Below the pieces are notes generated by a model. That model saw nothing but the letters and a program-made list of their open reading frames with translations. It searched no databases and had not been told where the DNA came from. DNA of 64,000 nucleotides, from assembly GCF_002223055.1 (NCBI RefSeq), contig NZ_NKFL01000007.1, positions 1 through 64,000 on the forward strand, written 5' to 3'. The position numbers were made by a program, and so were the translations under genes. This document shows positions 17,437-30,355 of this stretch, piece after piece; within the stretch, counting starts at the first letter, position 1, and each line of letters begins with the position of its first letter. Origin of the DNA: Burkholderia sp. HI2500. Its GTDB lineage: Bacteria; Pseudomonadota; Gammaproteobacteria; Burkholderiales; Burkholderiaceae.

Positions 17437-18717
17437 ATGAACGCGGTATCGGAAACAGTGAAGCGGGCAGCTTTCGACACGTCGATCAAGGTCGACGGCA
17501 AGCGGTTGTGGGACAGCCTGATGGAAGTCGCGAAGATCGGCGCGACGCCGAAGGGCGGCGTGTGCCGCCTCGCGCTGACCGATCTCGACAAGGCCGGGCG
17601 CGACCTGATCGTCAGCTGGGCGAAGGCCGCCGGCTGCACGGTGACGGTCGATACGATGGGCAACGTGTTCATGCGCCGCGCGGGCCGCGTGGCCGATGCG
17701 GCGCCGGTCGTCACGGGCTCGCACGCGGATTCGCAGCCGACCGGCGGCCGCTTCGACGGCATCTACGGCGTGCTCGGTGGCCTCGAGGTGATTCGCAGTC
17801 TCAACGATCACGGCATCGAGACCGAGCATCCGGTCGAGGTCGTGATCTGGACCAACGAGGAAGGCTCGCGCTTCGCGCCGGCGATGGTTGCGTCGGGCGT
17901 GTTCGCGGGGGTGTTTTCGCTCGAATACGGGCTGTCGCGCAAGGACGTGGACGGCAAGACGATCGGCGAGGAGCTGGCGCGGATCGGCTACGCGGGCGAC
18001 GTGCCGTGCGGCGGACGCAAGCTGCACGCGGCGTTCGAACTGCATATCGAGCAGGGACCGATTCTCGAAGCGGAATGCAAGACGATCGGCGTCGTGACCG
18101 ACGCGCAGGGGCAGCGCTGGTACGAGATCACGTTCACCGGCCAGGAAGCGCACGCGGGGCCGACGCCGATGCCGCGCCGCCGCGATGCGCTGCTCGGCGC
18201 GTCGCGTGTGGTCGATCTCGTCAACCGGATCGGCCTCGATCATGCGCCGTTCGGCTGCGCGACGGTCGGCATGATGCAGGTCTACCCGAACTCGCGCAAC
18301 GTGATTCCGGGCCGCGTGTTCTTCACCGTCGATTTCCGTCATCCGGACGACGCGGTGCTCGCGAAGATGGATGCTGCGTTGCGCGACGGCGTGGCGCGCA
18401 TCGCGGGCGAGATCGGGCTCGAGACGCAGCTCGAGCAGATCTTCTATTACAAGCCGGTCGCGTTCGACGCGGCCTGTGTGGAAGCGGTGCGCAGCGCGGC
18501 CGACCGCTTCGGCTTCTCGCATCGCGACATCGTGTCCGGTGCCGGCCACGACGCGTGCTACCTCGCGCAGGTCGCGCCGACGTCGATGGTGTTCGTGCCG
18601 TGTGTCGACGGCATCAGCCACAACGAGATCGAGGACGCGACGCCCGCATGGATCGAGGCCGGCGCGAACGTGCTGCTGCACGCGATGCTGTCGCGCGCAT
18701 GCGAGCCGGCTTCATGA
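17437..18717 (+). CDS. N-carbamoyl-beta-alanine amidohydrolase (M20 family)
   Basis: A 426-residue Zn-dependent hydrolase of the HyuC/AmaB/beta-ureidopropionase group. Metal and substrate motifs are present in order: GSHADSQPTGGRFDG, WTNEEGSRFAPAM, FELHIEQGP, FTGQEAHAGPTPM and GAGHDACYLAQ. It hydrolyses the carbamoyl amino acid made by dihydropyrimidinase to beta-alanine or beta-aminoisobutyrate plus CO2 and ammonia. The ATG at 17437 follows CAGGAGCG. As first gene of the pyrimidine block, it performs the last step of the reductive pathway, with dihydropyrimidine dehydrogenase and dihydropyrimidinase downstream. The general family also takes allantoate and N-carbamoyl-alpha-amino acids, but context favours this assignment. 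Confidence 0.88.
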   Translation: MNAVSETVKRAAFDTSIKVDGKRLWDSLMEVAKIGATPKGGVCRLALTDLDKAGRDLIVSWAKAAGCTVTVDTMGNVFMRRAGRVADAAPVVTGSHADSQPTGGRFDGIYGVLGGLEVIRSLNDHGIETEHPVEVVIWTNEEGSRFAPAMVASGVFAGVFSLEYGLSRKDVDGKTIGEELARIGYAGDVPCGGRKLHAAFELHIEQGPILEAECKTIGVVTDAQGQRWYEITFTGQEAHAGPTPMPRRRDALLGASRVVDLVNRIGLDHAPFGCATVGMMQVYPNSRNVIPGRVFFTVDFRHPDDAVLAKMDAALRDGVARIAGEIGLETQLEQIFYYKPVAFDAACVEAVRSAADRFGFSHRDIVSGAGHDACYLAQVAPTSMVFVPCVDGISHNEIEDATPAWIEAGANVLLHAMLSRACEPAS

Positions 18718-18852
18718 CGCCGCGACCGTAGCTGCCGGCAGGTTGCTCGACGCCTGGCAGCCTGACCGTAGCATGCCTAACAACGACCGCCCCGACTGTG
18801 CATGCGCAGCCGGCGAGGACGGCTTTGTCTCCACCCAGTCGAAGGAACGCGT

Positions 18853-20190
18853 ATGACCACCCAGCCAACCGGCGATATCGCCGCGCATCGCCTGTCGTCC
18901 ACGCAACTCTCGTGCGAATTTGCCGACATCGCGCCGCTGCTCGATCCGACTGCCGCGGCGGCCGCCGCCAGCCGCTGCCACTACTGCTACGACGCGCCGT
19001 GCGTGCAGGCCTGCCCGACGCAGATCGACATCCCGAGCTTCATCCGCAAGATCGGCAACGGCAACCTGAAGGGCGCCGCGACCGACATCCTGTCGGCGAA
19101 TCCGCTCGGCGGGATGTGTGCCCGCGTGTGTCCGACCGAGATCCTGTGCGAAGGCGCGTGCGTGCGCAACCATCAGGATGCGCAGCCCGTCGCGATCGGC
19201 GCGCTGCAGCGGCATGCAACCGATTGGGCGATGGAGACCGGCGCGGTGCGCTTCACGCGCGCGCCGGACACGGGCCGCCAGGTCGCGGTGGTCGGCGCGG
19301 GGCCGGCCGGGCTCGCATGCGCGCACCGGCTCGCGCTCGCCGGGCACCGCGTCACGCTGTTCGACGCGCGCCCGAAGGCCGGCGGCCTCAACGAATACGG
19401 GATCGCCGCATACAAGACCGTCGACGATTTCGCGCAGCGTGAAGTCGAGTGGCTGCTGTCGGTGGGCGGCATCACGTTGCAAACCGGCGTCGCGCTGGGC
19501 CGCGACATCACGCTCGACGCGCTGCGCGAGCAGCACGACGCGGTGTTTCTCGCGATGGGCCTCGGCGGCGTGCGTGCGCTGTCGATCGACGGCGAGCAAC
19601 TGAACGGCGTGATGAACGCGGTCGATTTCATCGCGCAGGTGCGGCAGGCCGATGCGCTGGAGAACGTGCCGGTCGGGCGGCGCGTGGTGGTGATCGGCGG
19701 CGGCAATACGGCCATCGATGCGGCGGTGCAGAGCCGCAAGCTCGGCGCCGAGCGCGTGACGATGGTGTACCGGCGCGGCGTGGAGGCGATGAGCGCGACG
19801 TGGGCCGAGCGCGAGTTCGCGCAGAAGAGCGGCGTCACGCTCGTCACGCATGCGAAGCCGGTGCGCATGGCGGGCGAGAACGGGCAGGTGACGGGTGTCG
19901 AGTTCGAGGCGGCATCGGGCGAGCGCTTCACCGTCGAGGCGGACATGGTGCTGAAGGCGATCGGCCAGACGCTGGTGCCGGACGCCATCGACGCCGCGCT
20001 GCTGACGGCGGACGGCGCGCGCATCGCGGTGGACGCCGACGGGCGCACCGCATGGCCCGACGTGTGGGCCGGCGGCGACTGCGCGGCGACGGGCGGCGTC
20101 GACCTCACGGTGCAGGCCGTGCAGGACGGCAAGCGCGCGGCCGCATCGATCGACGCCACGCTCGCGCAGCGCGACGCGAAGGCCGCGTGA
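18853..20190 (+). CDS. preT: NAD-dependent dihydropyrimidine dehydrogenase, subunit PreT
   Basis: A 445-residue FAD/Fe-S oxidoreductase related to the small subunit of glutamate synthase. The N-terminal Fe-S region has C42, C45, C50, C54 and C89, C93, C99, C103. An FAD-binding VVGAGPAGLA (146-155) and an NAD-binding VVVIGGGNTAIDAA follow. It takes electrons from NAD(P)H and passes them to PreA for reduction of uracil or thymine to the 5,6-dihydro form. The ATG at 18853 has GAAGGAAC upstream. PreA follows after 64 bp, so the pair corresponds to the two halves of the single-chain mammalian enzyme. Confidence 0.92.
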   Translation: MTTQPTGDIAAHRLSSTQLSCEFADIAPLLDPTAAAAAASRCHYCYDAPCVQACPTQIDIPSFIRKIGNGNLKGAATDILSANPLGGMCARVCPTEILCEGACVRNHQDAQPVAIGALQRHATDWAMETGAVRFTRAPDTGRQVAVVGAGPAGLACAHRLALAGHRVTLFDARPKAGGLNEYGIAAYKTVDDFAQREVEWLLSVGGITLQTGVALGRDITLDALREQHDAVFLAMGLGGVRALSIDGEQLNGVMNAVDFIAQVRQADALENVPVGRRVVVIGGGNTAIDAAVQSRKLGAERVTMVYRRGVEAMSATWAEREFAQKSGVTLVTHAKPVRMAGENGQVTGVEFEAASGERFTVEADMVLKAIGQTLVPDAIDAALLTADGARIAVDADGRTAWPDVWAGGDCAATGGVDLTVQAVQDGKRAAASIDATLAQRDAKAA

Positions 20191-20254
20191 GCGCACCACG
20201 CGCGTCACCCACCACGAGCACAACCAACACGACCCCACTCTCACGGAGCCGACC

Positions 20255-21571
20255 ATGGCCGACCTTCGCTGCACCATCGCGGGCATCACTTCGCCGAACC
20301 CCTTCTGGCTGGCGTCCGCGCCGCCGACCGACAAGGCCTACAACGTGAACCGCGCGTTCGAGGCGGGCTGGGGCGGTGTCGTCTGGAAGACGCTCGGGCT
20401 CGATCCGCACGTCGTCAACGTCAGTTCGCGCTATGGCGCGGTGCAGTGGAACGGCCAGCGCATCGCGGGGCTGAACAACATCGAGCTGATCACCGACCGT
20501 CCGCTCGACGTGAACCTGAGAGAGATCGCGCAGGTGAAGCGCGACTGGCCGGACCGCGCGCTGATCGTGTCGCTGATGGTGCCGTGCAACGAGCGCGACT
20601 GGAAATGGATCCTGCCGCTCGTCGAGGACACGGGCGCCGACGCGGTCGAGCTGAACTTCGGCTGTCCACACGGGATGAGCGAGCGCGGGATGGGCGCGGC
20701 GGTCGGGCAGGTCCCCGAATATGTGGAGATGGTCACGCGCTGGGTGAAGGAAGGCACGAAGCTGCCGTGCCTCGTGAAGCTCACGCCGAACATCAGCGAC
20801 ATCCGGATGGGCTCGCGTGCCGCGTACAAGGGCGGCGCGGACGGCGTGTCGCTGATCAACACGATCAACTCGATCGTCGCGGTCGATCTCGACCACATGG
20901 CGCCGATGCCGACGGTCGACGGCAAGGGCACGCACGGCGGCTATTGCGGCCCGGCGGTCAAGCCGATCGCATTGAACATGGTCGCGGAGATCGCGCGCGA
21001 CCCGGAAACGCCGAACCTGCCGATCTCGGGCATCGGCGGCATCTCGTCATGGCGCGACGCGGCGGAGTTCATGGTGCTCGGCGCCGGCAGCGTGCAGGTG
21101 TGCACCGCCGCGATGCATTACGGATTCCGGATCGTGTCGGACCTGGCCGACGGATTGTCGAACTGGATGGACGAGAAGGGCTACGCGACGCTCGACGACA
21201 TCCGCGGCCGCGCGGTGCCGAACGTGACCGACTGGAAATACCTGAACCTGAAGTACGACATCAAGGCGCGCATCGACCAGGACCGCTGCATCCAGTGCGG
21301 GCTGTGCCATATCGCGTGCGAGGACACGTCGCACCAGGCGATCACCGCGACGAAGGACGGCGTGCGCCACTTCGAAGTGGTCGATTCGGAATGCGTCGGG
21401 TGCAATCTTTGCATGCATGTGTGTCCGGTCGAGCAATGCATCACGATGGAGCGTGTCGATTCGGGCGACTACGCGAACTGGACCACGCATCCGAACAATC
21501 CGGCAAGCGCGGACGCGGGGGCGAGTGCAGGCGCGGCGGCACCCGAGAAGCACGCGAAGAAGGCTGCTTGA
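20255..21571 (+). CDS. preA: NAD-dependent dihydropyrimidine dehydrogenase, subunit PreA
   Basis: A 438-residue flavoprotein with an FMN-binding dihydroorotate-dehydrogenase-type barrel and a C-terminal pair of [4Fe-4S] motifs (RCIQCGLCHIAC near 345 and ECVGCNLCMHVCP near 390). The substrate loop LNFGCPHGMSERGMG is clear. After GMG the sequence runs AAVGQ, whereas from memory the mammalian enzyme has LACGQ with the catalytic Cys; the same position is, I believe, also non-Cys in other bacterial PreA. It reduces uracil and thymine with electrons from PreT. The tail is Ala-rich and ends with a basic stretch. The next gene is a pyrimidine-type transporter. Confidence 0.92.
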   Translation: MADLRCTIAGITSPNPFWLASAPPTDKAYNVNRAFEAGWGGVVWKTLGLDPHVVNVSSRYGAVQWNGQRIAGLNNIELITDRPLDVNLREIAQVKRDWPDRALIVSLMVPCNERDWKWILPLVEDTGADAVELNFGCPHGMSERGMGAAVGQVPEYVEMVTRWVKEGTKLPCLVKLTPNISDIRMGSRAAYKGGADGVSLINTINSIVAVDLDHMAPMPTVDGKGTHGGYCGPAVKPIALNMVAEIARDPETPNLPISGIGGISSWRDAAEFMVLGAGSVQVCTAAMHYGFRIVSDLADGLSNWMDEKGYATLDDIRGRAVPNVTDWKYLNLKYDIKARIDQDRCIQCGLCHIACEDTSHQAITATKDGVRHFEVVDSECVGCNLCMHVCPVEQCITMERVDSGDYANWTTHPNNPASADAGASAGAAAPEKHAKKAA

Positions 21572-21623
21572 CGGCGTCCGGCGACGCAGGTCATCCTGCA
21601 TCGTCGCCTTTCGTTCCACCCGG

Positions 21624-21645
21624 GCCGGCATCGGTTGATGCCGGC
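21624..21645 (+). other. Hairpin between preA and the NCS1 transporter
   Basis: A perfect 9-bp stem GCCGGCATC / GATGCCGGC with a GGTT loop is followed by GCTGGCGTTTTA. It sits in the 100-bp gap before the transporter. It could attenuate transcription or protect upstream mRNA; the short T-run makes it a weak terminator candidate. Confidence 0.5.
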
Positions 21646-21671
21646 GCTGGCGTTTTAGTGGAGTGCGTTCG

Positions 21672-24672
<3,001 letters not shown>

Positions 24673-25010
24673 ACGATCGGTATCGCGCGGGGCGTGCCGG
24701 TTGGAACGGCACGCCCCGCGCATGTTTGAATGTGCTTTCCCTGTCATGCCGGCACCGCGCCGGCTTCCTCTCCGCATCCCGCCAATTCTCTCAATATTTG
24801 GGACGAATTGGGCGCGGTCTCGTCTTTCCGATCTCCAGGTACGTAGAACAACTGAGCAAGTAGAAGCAACACGCGACGTGGCGCAAATGCGACCATTTTG
24901 TTTGCGTTGTCGACGTGCATACCGGCGAGTAATATCCACCGACGGCGTTGCGCAGGCGTGCCGGGCCGCCCGCCGAACAGTCCAACAACATTGAGAGCAA
25001 GGAGTACGAG
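24673..25010. other. Intergenic region between the base and nucleoside modules
   Basis: About 340 bp. It begins with the hairpin at 24685-24721 and then becomes less GC-rich towards the nucleoside-transporter start, which suggests a new promoter. No further gene or clear promoter pair was identified. Confidence 0.5.
24685..24721 (+). terminator. Hairpin terminator after dihydropyrimidinase
   Basis: A perfect 15-bp stem (GCGCGGGGCGTGCCG and its complement) with a 7-base loop starts 13 bp after the stop codon. The T-run after it is weak (ATGTTTG), so it is a likely but not canonical terminator. Confidence 0.65.
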
Positions 25011-26285
25011 GTGGATATTCTGCGCAGTCTCCTGGGTATGCTGTTCCTGCTGCTGGTTGCCTATCTGCTGTCGAACAACCGGCGCGCGGTGAGCGGCCGG
25101 ACCCTGATCGCCGCGCTGTGCACGCAGCTGGCGATCGGTGCGCTGGTGCTGTTCGTGCCGGTGGGCCGTGCGGTGCTGGCGGGCGCCGCGAACGGCGTCA
25201 ATCGCGTGCTCGACATGGGCAATCACGGCATCGCATTCGTATTCGGCGGGCTCGTCGACAGCCGGATGTTCCAGCTGTTCGGCGACGGCGGGTTCGTGTT
25301 CGGCCTGCGCGTGCTGCCGATGATCATCTTCGTGACCGCACTGATCGCGGTGCTGTACTACATCGGCGTGATGAAGTGGATCGTCGCGATCCTCGGCGCC
25401 GCGCTCGCGAAAGTGCTCGGCGTGAGCCGCATCGAGGCGTGCTCGGCGGTGGCGACGATCTTTCTCGGGCAAAGCGAGATGCCCGCGCTCGTGAAGCCGT
25501 TCGTGCGGAACATGACGAGCGCCGAGATCTTCACGGTGATGGCGAGCGGCATGGCATCGGTCGCGGGCTCGGTGCTGGTCGGCTACGCGGGCCTCGGCGT
25601 GCGGATGGAATACCTGCTCGCCGCGTCGTTCATGGCGGTGCCGGGCGGGCTGCTGTTCGGCAAGCTGCTGTATCCGACGGTCGAGCCGAGCCGCGTCGTG
25701 GTCGACGGGCTCGACTTCGACGACAAGCGCGCCGCCAACGTGATCGAGGCGGCGGCGTCCGGCGCGTCGGTCGGGCTGCGGATCGCGATCAACGTCGGCG
25801 CGATGCTGATCGCGTTCGTGGGGCTCATCGCGCTGATGAACCTGATCGTCGGCGGCGTGGCCGCGTTCGCGGGCTTTCCGCAAATCACGCTGGTCGGTAT
25901 CATCGGCCACCTGTTCGCGCCGCTCGCGTGGATCATCGGCGTGCCGTGGCACGACGCGGCGCTGGCCGGCAACTTCATCGGCGAGAAGCTGATCTTCAAC
26001 GAGTTCGTCGCGTATGGCGACCTGTCGCCGTACCTGAAGGGCGGCGAGCACGTCGCGGCCGCCGGCCTGCAGGTGCTCGACCCGAAGACGCTCGCGATCG
26101 TGTCGTTCGCGCTGTGCGGTTTCGCGAACTTCTCGTCGATCGCGATTCTCGCGGGCGGCTTCAGCGCGGTCGCGCCCGAGCGCCGCTCGGAAGTCGCGCG
26201 GCACGGCCTGCGCGCATTGACGGCCGCGACGCTGTCGAACCTGATGAGCGCCGCGATCGCCGGCCTGTTCTTTTCCCTGCATTGA
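25011..26285 (+). CDS. nupC: NupC-type concentrative nucleoside transporter
   Basis: A 424-residue inner-membrane CNT-family symporter. Conserved signatures include [14 protein letters not shown] (nucleoside binding), [20 protein letters not shown] and [13 protein letters not shown]. The start is a GTG at 25011 with AAGGAG six bases upstream; no ATG with a site exists nearby. It imports nucleosides, probably pyrimidine nucleosides, with protons or sodium. Thymidine phosphorylase and cytidine deaminase follow on the same strand, so the transporter feeds salvage and the reductive base-degradation genes upstream. Confidence 0.92.
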   Translation: MDILRSLLGMLFLLLVAYLLSNNRRAVSGRTLIAALCTQLAIGALVLFVPVGRAVLAGAANGVNRVLDMGNHGIAFVFGGLVDSRMFQLFGDGGFVFGLRVLPMIIFVTALIAVLYYIGVMKWIVAILGAALAKVLGVSRIEACSAVATIFLGQSEMPALVKPFVRNMTSAEIFTVMASGMASVAGSVLVGYAGLGVRMEYLLAASFMAVPGGLLFGKLLYPTVEPSRVVVDGLDFDDKRAANVIEAAASGASVGLRIAINVGAMLIAFVGLIALMNLIVGGVAAFAGFPQITLVGIIGHLFAPLAWIIGVPWHDAALAGNFIGEKLIFNEFVAYGDLSPYLKGGEHVAAAGLQVLDPKTLAIVSFALCGFANFSSIAILAGGFSAVAPERRSEVARHGLRALTAATLSNLMSAAIAGLFFSLH

Positions 26286-26323
26286 GCCCGCAGCGGCCAC
26301 CGACCGATCGAGGAGAGGCAACG

Positions 26324-27640
26324 ATGTTTTTACCGCAGGAATTCATTCGCCGGAAGCGCGACGGGCAGCCGCTCGATCGCGACGGGATCGCTGCGTTCGT
26401 GCGCGGCGTGACCGACGGCAGCGTGACCGAGGGCCAGGTGGCCGCGTTCGCGATGGCCGTGTATTTCAACGACCTGAGCACCGACGAACGCGTCGCGCTG
26501 ACGCTCGCGCAGCGCGACTCGGGCGACGTGCTCGACTGGCGCGCGCTGGATCTCGACGGGCCGGTGATCGACAAGCATTCGACCGGCGGTGTCGGCGATG
26601 TCGTGTCGCTGATGCTCGGGCCGATGGTGGCCGCGTGCGGCGGCTACGTGCCGATGATCTCGGGGCGCGGGCTCGGCCACACCGGCGGCACGCTCGACAA
26701 GTTGAGCGCGATTCCCGGCTACAACGTGAAGCCCGATACGGACGCGTTTCGCCGCACGGTGCGCGATGTCGGCGTCGCGATCATCGGGCAGACCGCGCGG
26801 CTGGCGCCGGCCGACATGCGCATCTATGCGATTCGCGACGTGACGGCGACCGTCGAGTCGGTCGCGATGATCACCGCGTCGATCCTGTCGAAGAAGCTCG
26901 CGGCCGGGCTCGACGGGCTCGTGATGGACGTCAAGGTCGGCTCCGGCGCATTCATGCCGACCGCCGAGAAATCGGCGGAGCTGGCGCGCAGCATCGTCGA
27001 CGTCGGCAACGGCGCCGGCATGAAGACGACCGCGATCCTCACCGACATGAACCAGTCGCTCGCGCCGTGCGCGGGCAATGCGCTCGAAGTGGTGTGCGCG
27101 ATCGACTACCTGACGGGCAAGTCGCGTCCGGCGCGCCTGCATGAGGTCACGATGGCGCTTTCCGCTGAGTTGCTCGTCACCGGCGGGCTGGCACGCGACG
27201 TCGCAGAAGCGCGCGCGAAGTTGCAGCATGCACTCGATACGGGTGCGGCAGCCGAACGCTTCGCGAGGATGGTCACGGCGCTCGGCGGCCCTGCGGACCT
27301 GATCGACGCACCTGCTCGTCATCTGGCGCGGGCGCAGGTGATCGTGCCGGTTCCGTCGCGCGAGAGCGGCGTGGTGCAGCGGGTCGATTGCCGCGCGCTC
27401 GGGCTGGCGGTCGTCGCGCTCGGCGGCGGCCGCACGCGCGCGGCGGATGCGATCGACTACAGTGTCGGCCTGACGGCGCTCGCGGAGATCGGGCAGCGTG
27501 TCGAGGCCGGCCAGCCGCTCGGCTACGTGCATGCCCGCGACGCAGCCGCCGCCGCGCACGCGGTGGACGCGATCCAGCGCAGCTACGTGCTGGGCGAAAC
27601 CGGTGGCGCGCCGCCGACCATTTATCAGCAGATCGGCTGA
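26324..27640 (+). CDS. deoA: Thymidine phosphorylase
   Basis: A 438-residue enzyme, the length of E. coli DeoA. The phosphate-binding motif KHSTGGVGD is at 84-92 and the active-site segment [15 protein letters not shown] at 113-127. It cleaves thymidine or deoxyuridine with phosphate to deoxyribose 1-phosphate and the free base. The ATG has GAGGAGAGG upstream and lies 38 bp after nupC. The released thymine and uracil are substrates for PreTA, which makes functional sense of the location. Confidence 0.95.
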   Translation: MFLPQEFIRRKRDGQPLDRDGIAAFVRGVTDGSVTEGQVAAFAMAVYFNDLSTDERVALTLAQRDSGDVLDWRALDLDGPVIDKHSTGGVGDVVSLMLGPMVAACGGYVPMISGRGLGHTGGTLDKLSAIPGYNVKPDTDAFRRTVRDVGVAIIGQTARLAPADMRIYAIRDVTATVESVAMITASILSKKLAAGLDGLVMDVKVGSGAFMPTAEKSAELARSIVDVGNGAGMKTTAILTDMNQSLAPCAGNALEVVCAIDYLTGKSRPARLHEVTMALSAELLVTGGLARDVAEARAKLQHALDTGAAAERFARMVTALGGPADLIDAPARHLARAQVIVPVPSRESGVVQRVDCRALGLAVVALGGGRTRAADAIDYSVGLTALAEIGQRVEAGQPLGYVHARDAAAAAHAVDAIQRSYVLGETGGAPPTIYQQIG

Positions 27641-27749
27641 TCGATCGCCGGTACGGGCACAGGCGATCACTCCACTTCACGGGCGTATCGCGACGGTCGG
27701 GGTTGGGCCGCGCCGATACCTCTCCGCACACAATCGAGGCTACGACGAG

Positions 27750-28139
27750 ATGGAACGAAACGAACTGATCGAGGCGGCGAAGGCGGCGCGCGAACGCGCG
27801 TATGCGCCGTATTCGCGCTTCAAGGTCGGCGCGGTGCTGCAGGCGCGCGACGGGACGATCTTTCACGGCTGCAACGTCGAGAACGCGTCTTACGGACTCT
27901 GCAATTGTGCGGAACGCACGGCGATGTTTTCGGCCATCGCCGCCGGTTATCGTCCGGGGGATTTCGCGCGGCTCGCGGTCGTGGGCGACACGGACGGCCC
28001 GATCGCGCCGTGCGGCGCGTGCCGCCAGGTGATCATCGAGATCGGCACGCCCGACATCGAAGTGATCCTGGCCAACCTGAAAGGGGCCGTCGAGGTCACG
28101 ACGGCCCACGCATTGCTGCCGGGCGCGTTCCGGTTGTAA
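27750..28139 (+). CDS. cdd: Cytidine deaminase
   Basis: A 129-residue homotetrameric-type deaminase. Zinc ligands are Cys53, Cys88 and Cys91, and the proton shuttle is Glu55 (CNCAERTA, APCGACRQV). The nucleoside-binding HGCNVENASYG motif is present. It converts cytidine or deoxycytidine to uridine or deoxyuridine. It follows deoA by about 110 bp and completes the path from cytidine to uracil except for a uridine phosphorylase, which is not seen in this window. Confidence 0.95.
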   Translation: MERNELIEAAKAARERAYAPYSRFKVGAVLQARDGTIFHGCNVENASYGLCNCAERTAMFSAIAAGYRPGDFARLAVVGDTDGPIAPCGACRQVIIEIGTPDIEVILANLKGAVEVTTAHALLPGAFRL

Positions 28140-28173
28140 CGGCGCGCGCGACTCAGGTCACGCGCCGCACGCA

Positions 28174-29289
28174 TCACGCGCCGTCGCGCGCGTCGCGGAT
28201 CGGGATCACCGTGCGCGCGCCGCACTGGCGCAGCAGGTCGCGCAGCTCGTTGATGACCGGAAACACCTCGTGGTTCCAGTCGGCGCCTTGGGCGTCGTGC
28301 GCTTCCTGCTCGCGCTCGACGATCCAGCGATCCTCGCGGAAGATCCGCTCGGTGAACCAGACGAGCAACGGCCACGCGAGATCGAGCGCGAACGGGATGC
28401 CGGGCTTGTGGATCGACAGCAGTCCGAACGTGCGGTTGGTGCGCTGCTCGGCGTCGAGCGGCACGTAGACGATCCACAGGTCCATCACGAGCGTGCCTTC
28501 GCTCGAGCGGATCTGCAGCGTCTGGTACGGGTAGCCGGTGCGCACCGTCATCACGCTCTTGTCGGACTGGTCGGCCGGCTTCTTGCTGGCGCCGAACACG
28601 AGCGCTTCGCCCACCGGCTGCTTGCCTTCCATCCGCGCGAACGTGTAGTCGACTTCGACCCAGTCGTCGCCGCGGCGCCGGCCTACCGAGCGCGCGCGCA
28701 TCTGCCCCATCTGCTTGCGATGCAGGAACTGATGGTTCATGTCCATCAGGTTCTCGTGCATGAACGAGTAGTGGCACTTGACCTCGCGGCCGAAGCGGCG
28801 CGTCTTGTATGCACGATTGTCCGCCGATTCGAGCGCGGGGAACGGCCGGGTGTCGGCGAGCGTCGCATCGCCCGGGAACACGAAGATCAGCCCGTGTGCT
28901 TCGCGGCACGGATACGCGCGCACGCCGTTGGGCAGGCGCTCGCGGCCGAGGTACGGCACGTCGACGCAGCGGCCGCTGTCGCACGCGTAGGTCCAGCCGT
29001 GATAGCAGCAGCGCAGCGTCTCGCCGCTCACGACGCCCGCGTGCAGCGGCACCTGGCGGTGCGCGCAACGATCCTCGAGCGCATACACGGCGCCGGATTC
29101 GGTGCGCACGAGCACGATCGGATCGCCGGCGAAGCGCACGCCGAGTGTCTTGCCGCGTTTCAGCTCGCGCGACCACGCGAGCGGGTACCAGTGATCGGGA
29201 TGAATCGGCACGCGGCGCAGGTCGCGCACGGCCGCGCCGGAAGAGGGTTCTACAAGGGTGCCGCTGTCAGGAATGGGCACTGCGCGCAT
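28174..29289 (-). CDS. Rieske-type aromatic ring-hydroxylating oxygenase, alpha subunit
   Basis: A 371-residue oxygenase component. The Rieske [2Fe-2S] ligands are Cys75, His77, Cys94 and His97 (CAH ... CCYHGW). The mononuclear iron motif is visible as LMDMNHQFLH with His186 and His190. It needs a reductase and ferredoxin partner for electrons, and none lies next to it. The sequence (SFMHENLMDMNHQFLHRKQMGQ) resembles the phenylpropionate/vanillate-type or phthalate-family single-alpha oxygenases, so demethylation is as likely as dihydroxylation. It converges on cytidine deaminase and is separated from msrA by about 250 bp. Confidence 0.9.
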   Translation of the reverse strand: MRAVPIPDSGTLVEPSSGAAVRDLRRVPIHPDHWYPLAWSRELKRGKTLGVRFAGDPIVLVRTESGAVYALEDRCAHRQVPLHAGVVSGETLRCCYHGWTYACDSGRCVDVPYLGRERLPNGVRAYPCREAHGLIFVFPGDATLADTRPFPALESADNRAYKTRRFGREVKCHYSFMHENLMDMNHQFLHRKQMGQMRARSVGRRRGDDWVEVDYTFARMEGKQPVGEALVFGASKKPADQSDKSVMTVRTGYPYQTLQIRSSEGTLVMDLWIVYVPLDAEQRTNRTFGLLSIHKPGIPFALDLAWPLLVWFTERIFREDRWIVEREQEAHDAQGADWNHEVFPVINELRDLLRQCGARTVIPIRDARDGA

Positions 29290-29536
29290 GCGTGACGTCT
29301 CCAGGCTGAACAGGGATTCCGGGCGCCGCGTGACGCGGCGGGGATCTGAAGAAGTCTACGCGAAGTTGCCGGTCGCGGCGGACGCGATGCGGGTTTGCCC
29401 CGGCACGGCGGCCGCGGTGTCGTTGATGCAGCGCAAACCGGGTCGAAGGCGGCGCGCGCCTGGCCGGCGGGGCCGTACGGGCCCGGGGCGTGCGGCAGGC
29501 ACCACGCCGTCACCCCGTCACGCGGCTGCTTGCCGG

Positions 29537-30280
29537 TCACGAGCGCGCATCGCGCCACAGTACCGCGTCGGTGCGGTACAGCGCCGGGAAGTGCTGCTTC
29601 AGCCCGGTGATCTTCGGCATGTCGTTGTACGCGATGTACGGCGCGTCGGGGTGCAGTTCGAGGTAGTTCTGGTGATAGGCCTCGGCCGGGTAGAACCCCT
29701 TGTAGTCCTCGACGCGCGTGACGACGGGCGCCGGAAACACGTGCGCGGTGCCGAGCTGCGCGATGTAGGCGGTCGCGACCGCGCGTTGCTGCGCGGTGGT
29801 CGGGAAGATCGCCGACCGGTACTGCGACCCTTCGTCGGGGCCCTGCCGGTTGAGCTCGGTCGGGTCGTGCGCGACCGAGAAGAACACCTGCAGCAGCCTG
29901 CCGTACGTGATCTGGGTCGGGTCGTAGACGATGCGAACCGATTCCGCGTGCCCGGTCAGCCCCGAGCCGACGAGCGCGTAGTGCGCGGTTTCGGACGCGC
30001 CGCCCGCATAGCCGGCCGTGACCTGCTTCACGCCCTTCACGTGCTCGAACACGCTCTGCACGCCCCAGAAGCAGCCGCCGGCGAGCACGGCCGTCTCGTC
30101 GTGCGATGTGCCGGGTGTTTCGTCGAGCGTCGGCGCGGGCACGGTGCGCATCGGCTCGGCGGAATTGACGATGCGCTGGTAGCCGAACACGGCGGCGGCC
30201 GCGACGGCGATGGCGCCGATGCGGCGCAGCATCGCCGTGCGCCGTTGCGGCGCGGGACCGCGGGGAGAAGTGGTGTTCAC
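29537..30280 (-). CDS. msrA: Exported peptide-methionine (S)-S-oxide reductase, 1-Cys type
   Basis: A 247-residue MsrA with an N-terminal arginine-rich segment and hydrophobic helix (about 18-34) that should export or anchor it in the periplasm. The catalytic Cys70 is in GGCFWGVQSVF. The MsrA signatures EGSQYRSAIF and YHQNYL are present. There is no other cysteine in the whole protein, so it cannot recycle through an internal disulfide and must be reduced directly by an outside thiol. The start is GTG with GGAGCACACC upstream. It lies downstream of a CcdA-thioredoxin protein and an exported MsrB on the same strand, which suggests that the thioredoxin domain recharges both. Confidence 0.93.
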   Translation of the reverse strand: MNTTSPRGPAPQRRTAMLRRIGAIAVAAAAVFGYQRIVNSAEPMRTVPAPTLDETPGTSHDETAVLAGGCFWGVQSVFEHVKGVKQVTAGYAGGASETAHYALVGSGLTGHAESVRIVYDPTQITYGRLLQVFFSVAHDPTELNRQGPDEGSQYRSAIFPTTAQQRAVATAYIAQLGTAHVFPAPVVTRVEDYKGFYPAEAYHQNYLELHPDAPYIAYNDMPKITGLKQHFPALYRTDAVLWRDARS

Positions 30281-30355
30281 GGTGTGCTCCTTCGAAAGGC
30301 GGTAGGGGAAGCGGGTGGCCCGGACGCGGCGCCGGTGCGCCGCGTCCTGCCGGGA

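Noticed and set aside
25118..27640. Apparent 840-residue fusion ending in thymidine phosphorylase
   Set aside because: Its first half is an out-of-frame reading of the nucleoside transporter; DeoA has its own ATG and ribosome binding site at 26324.
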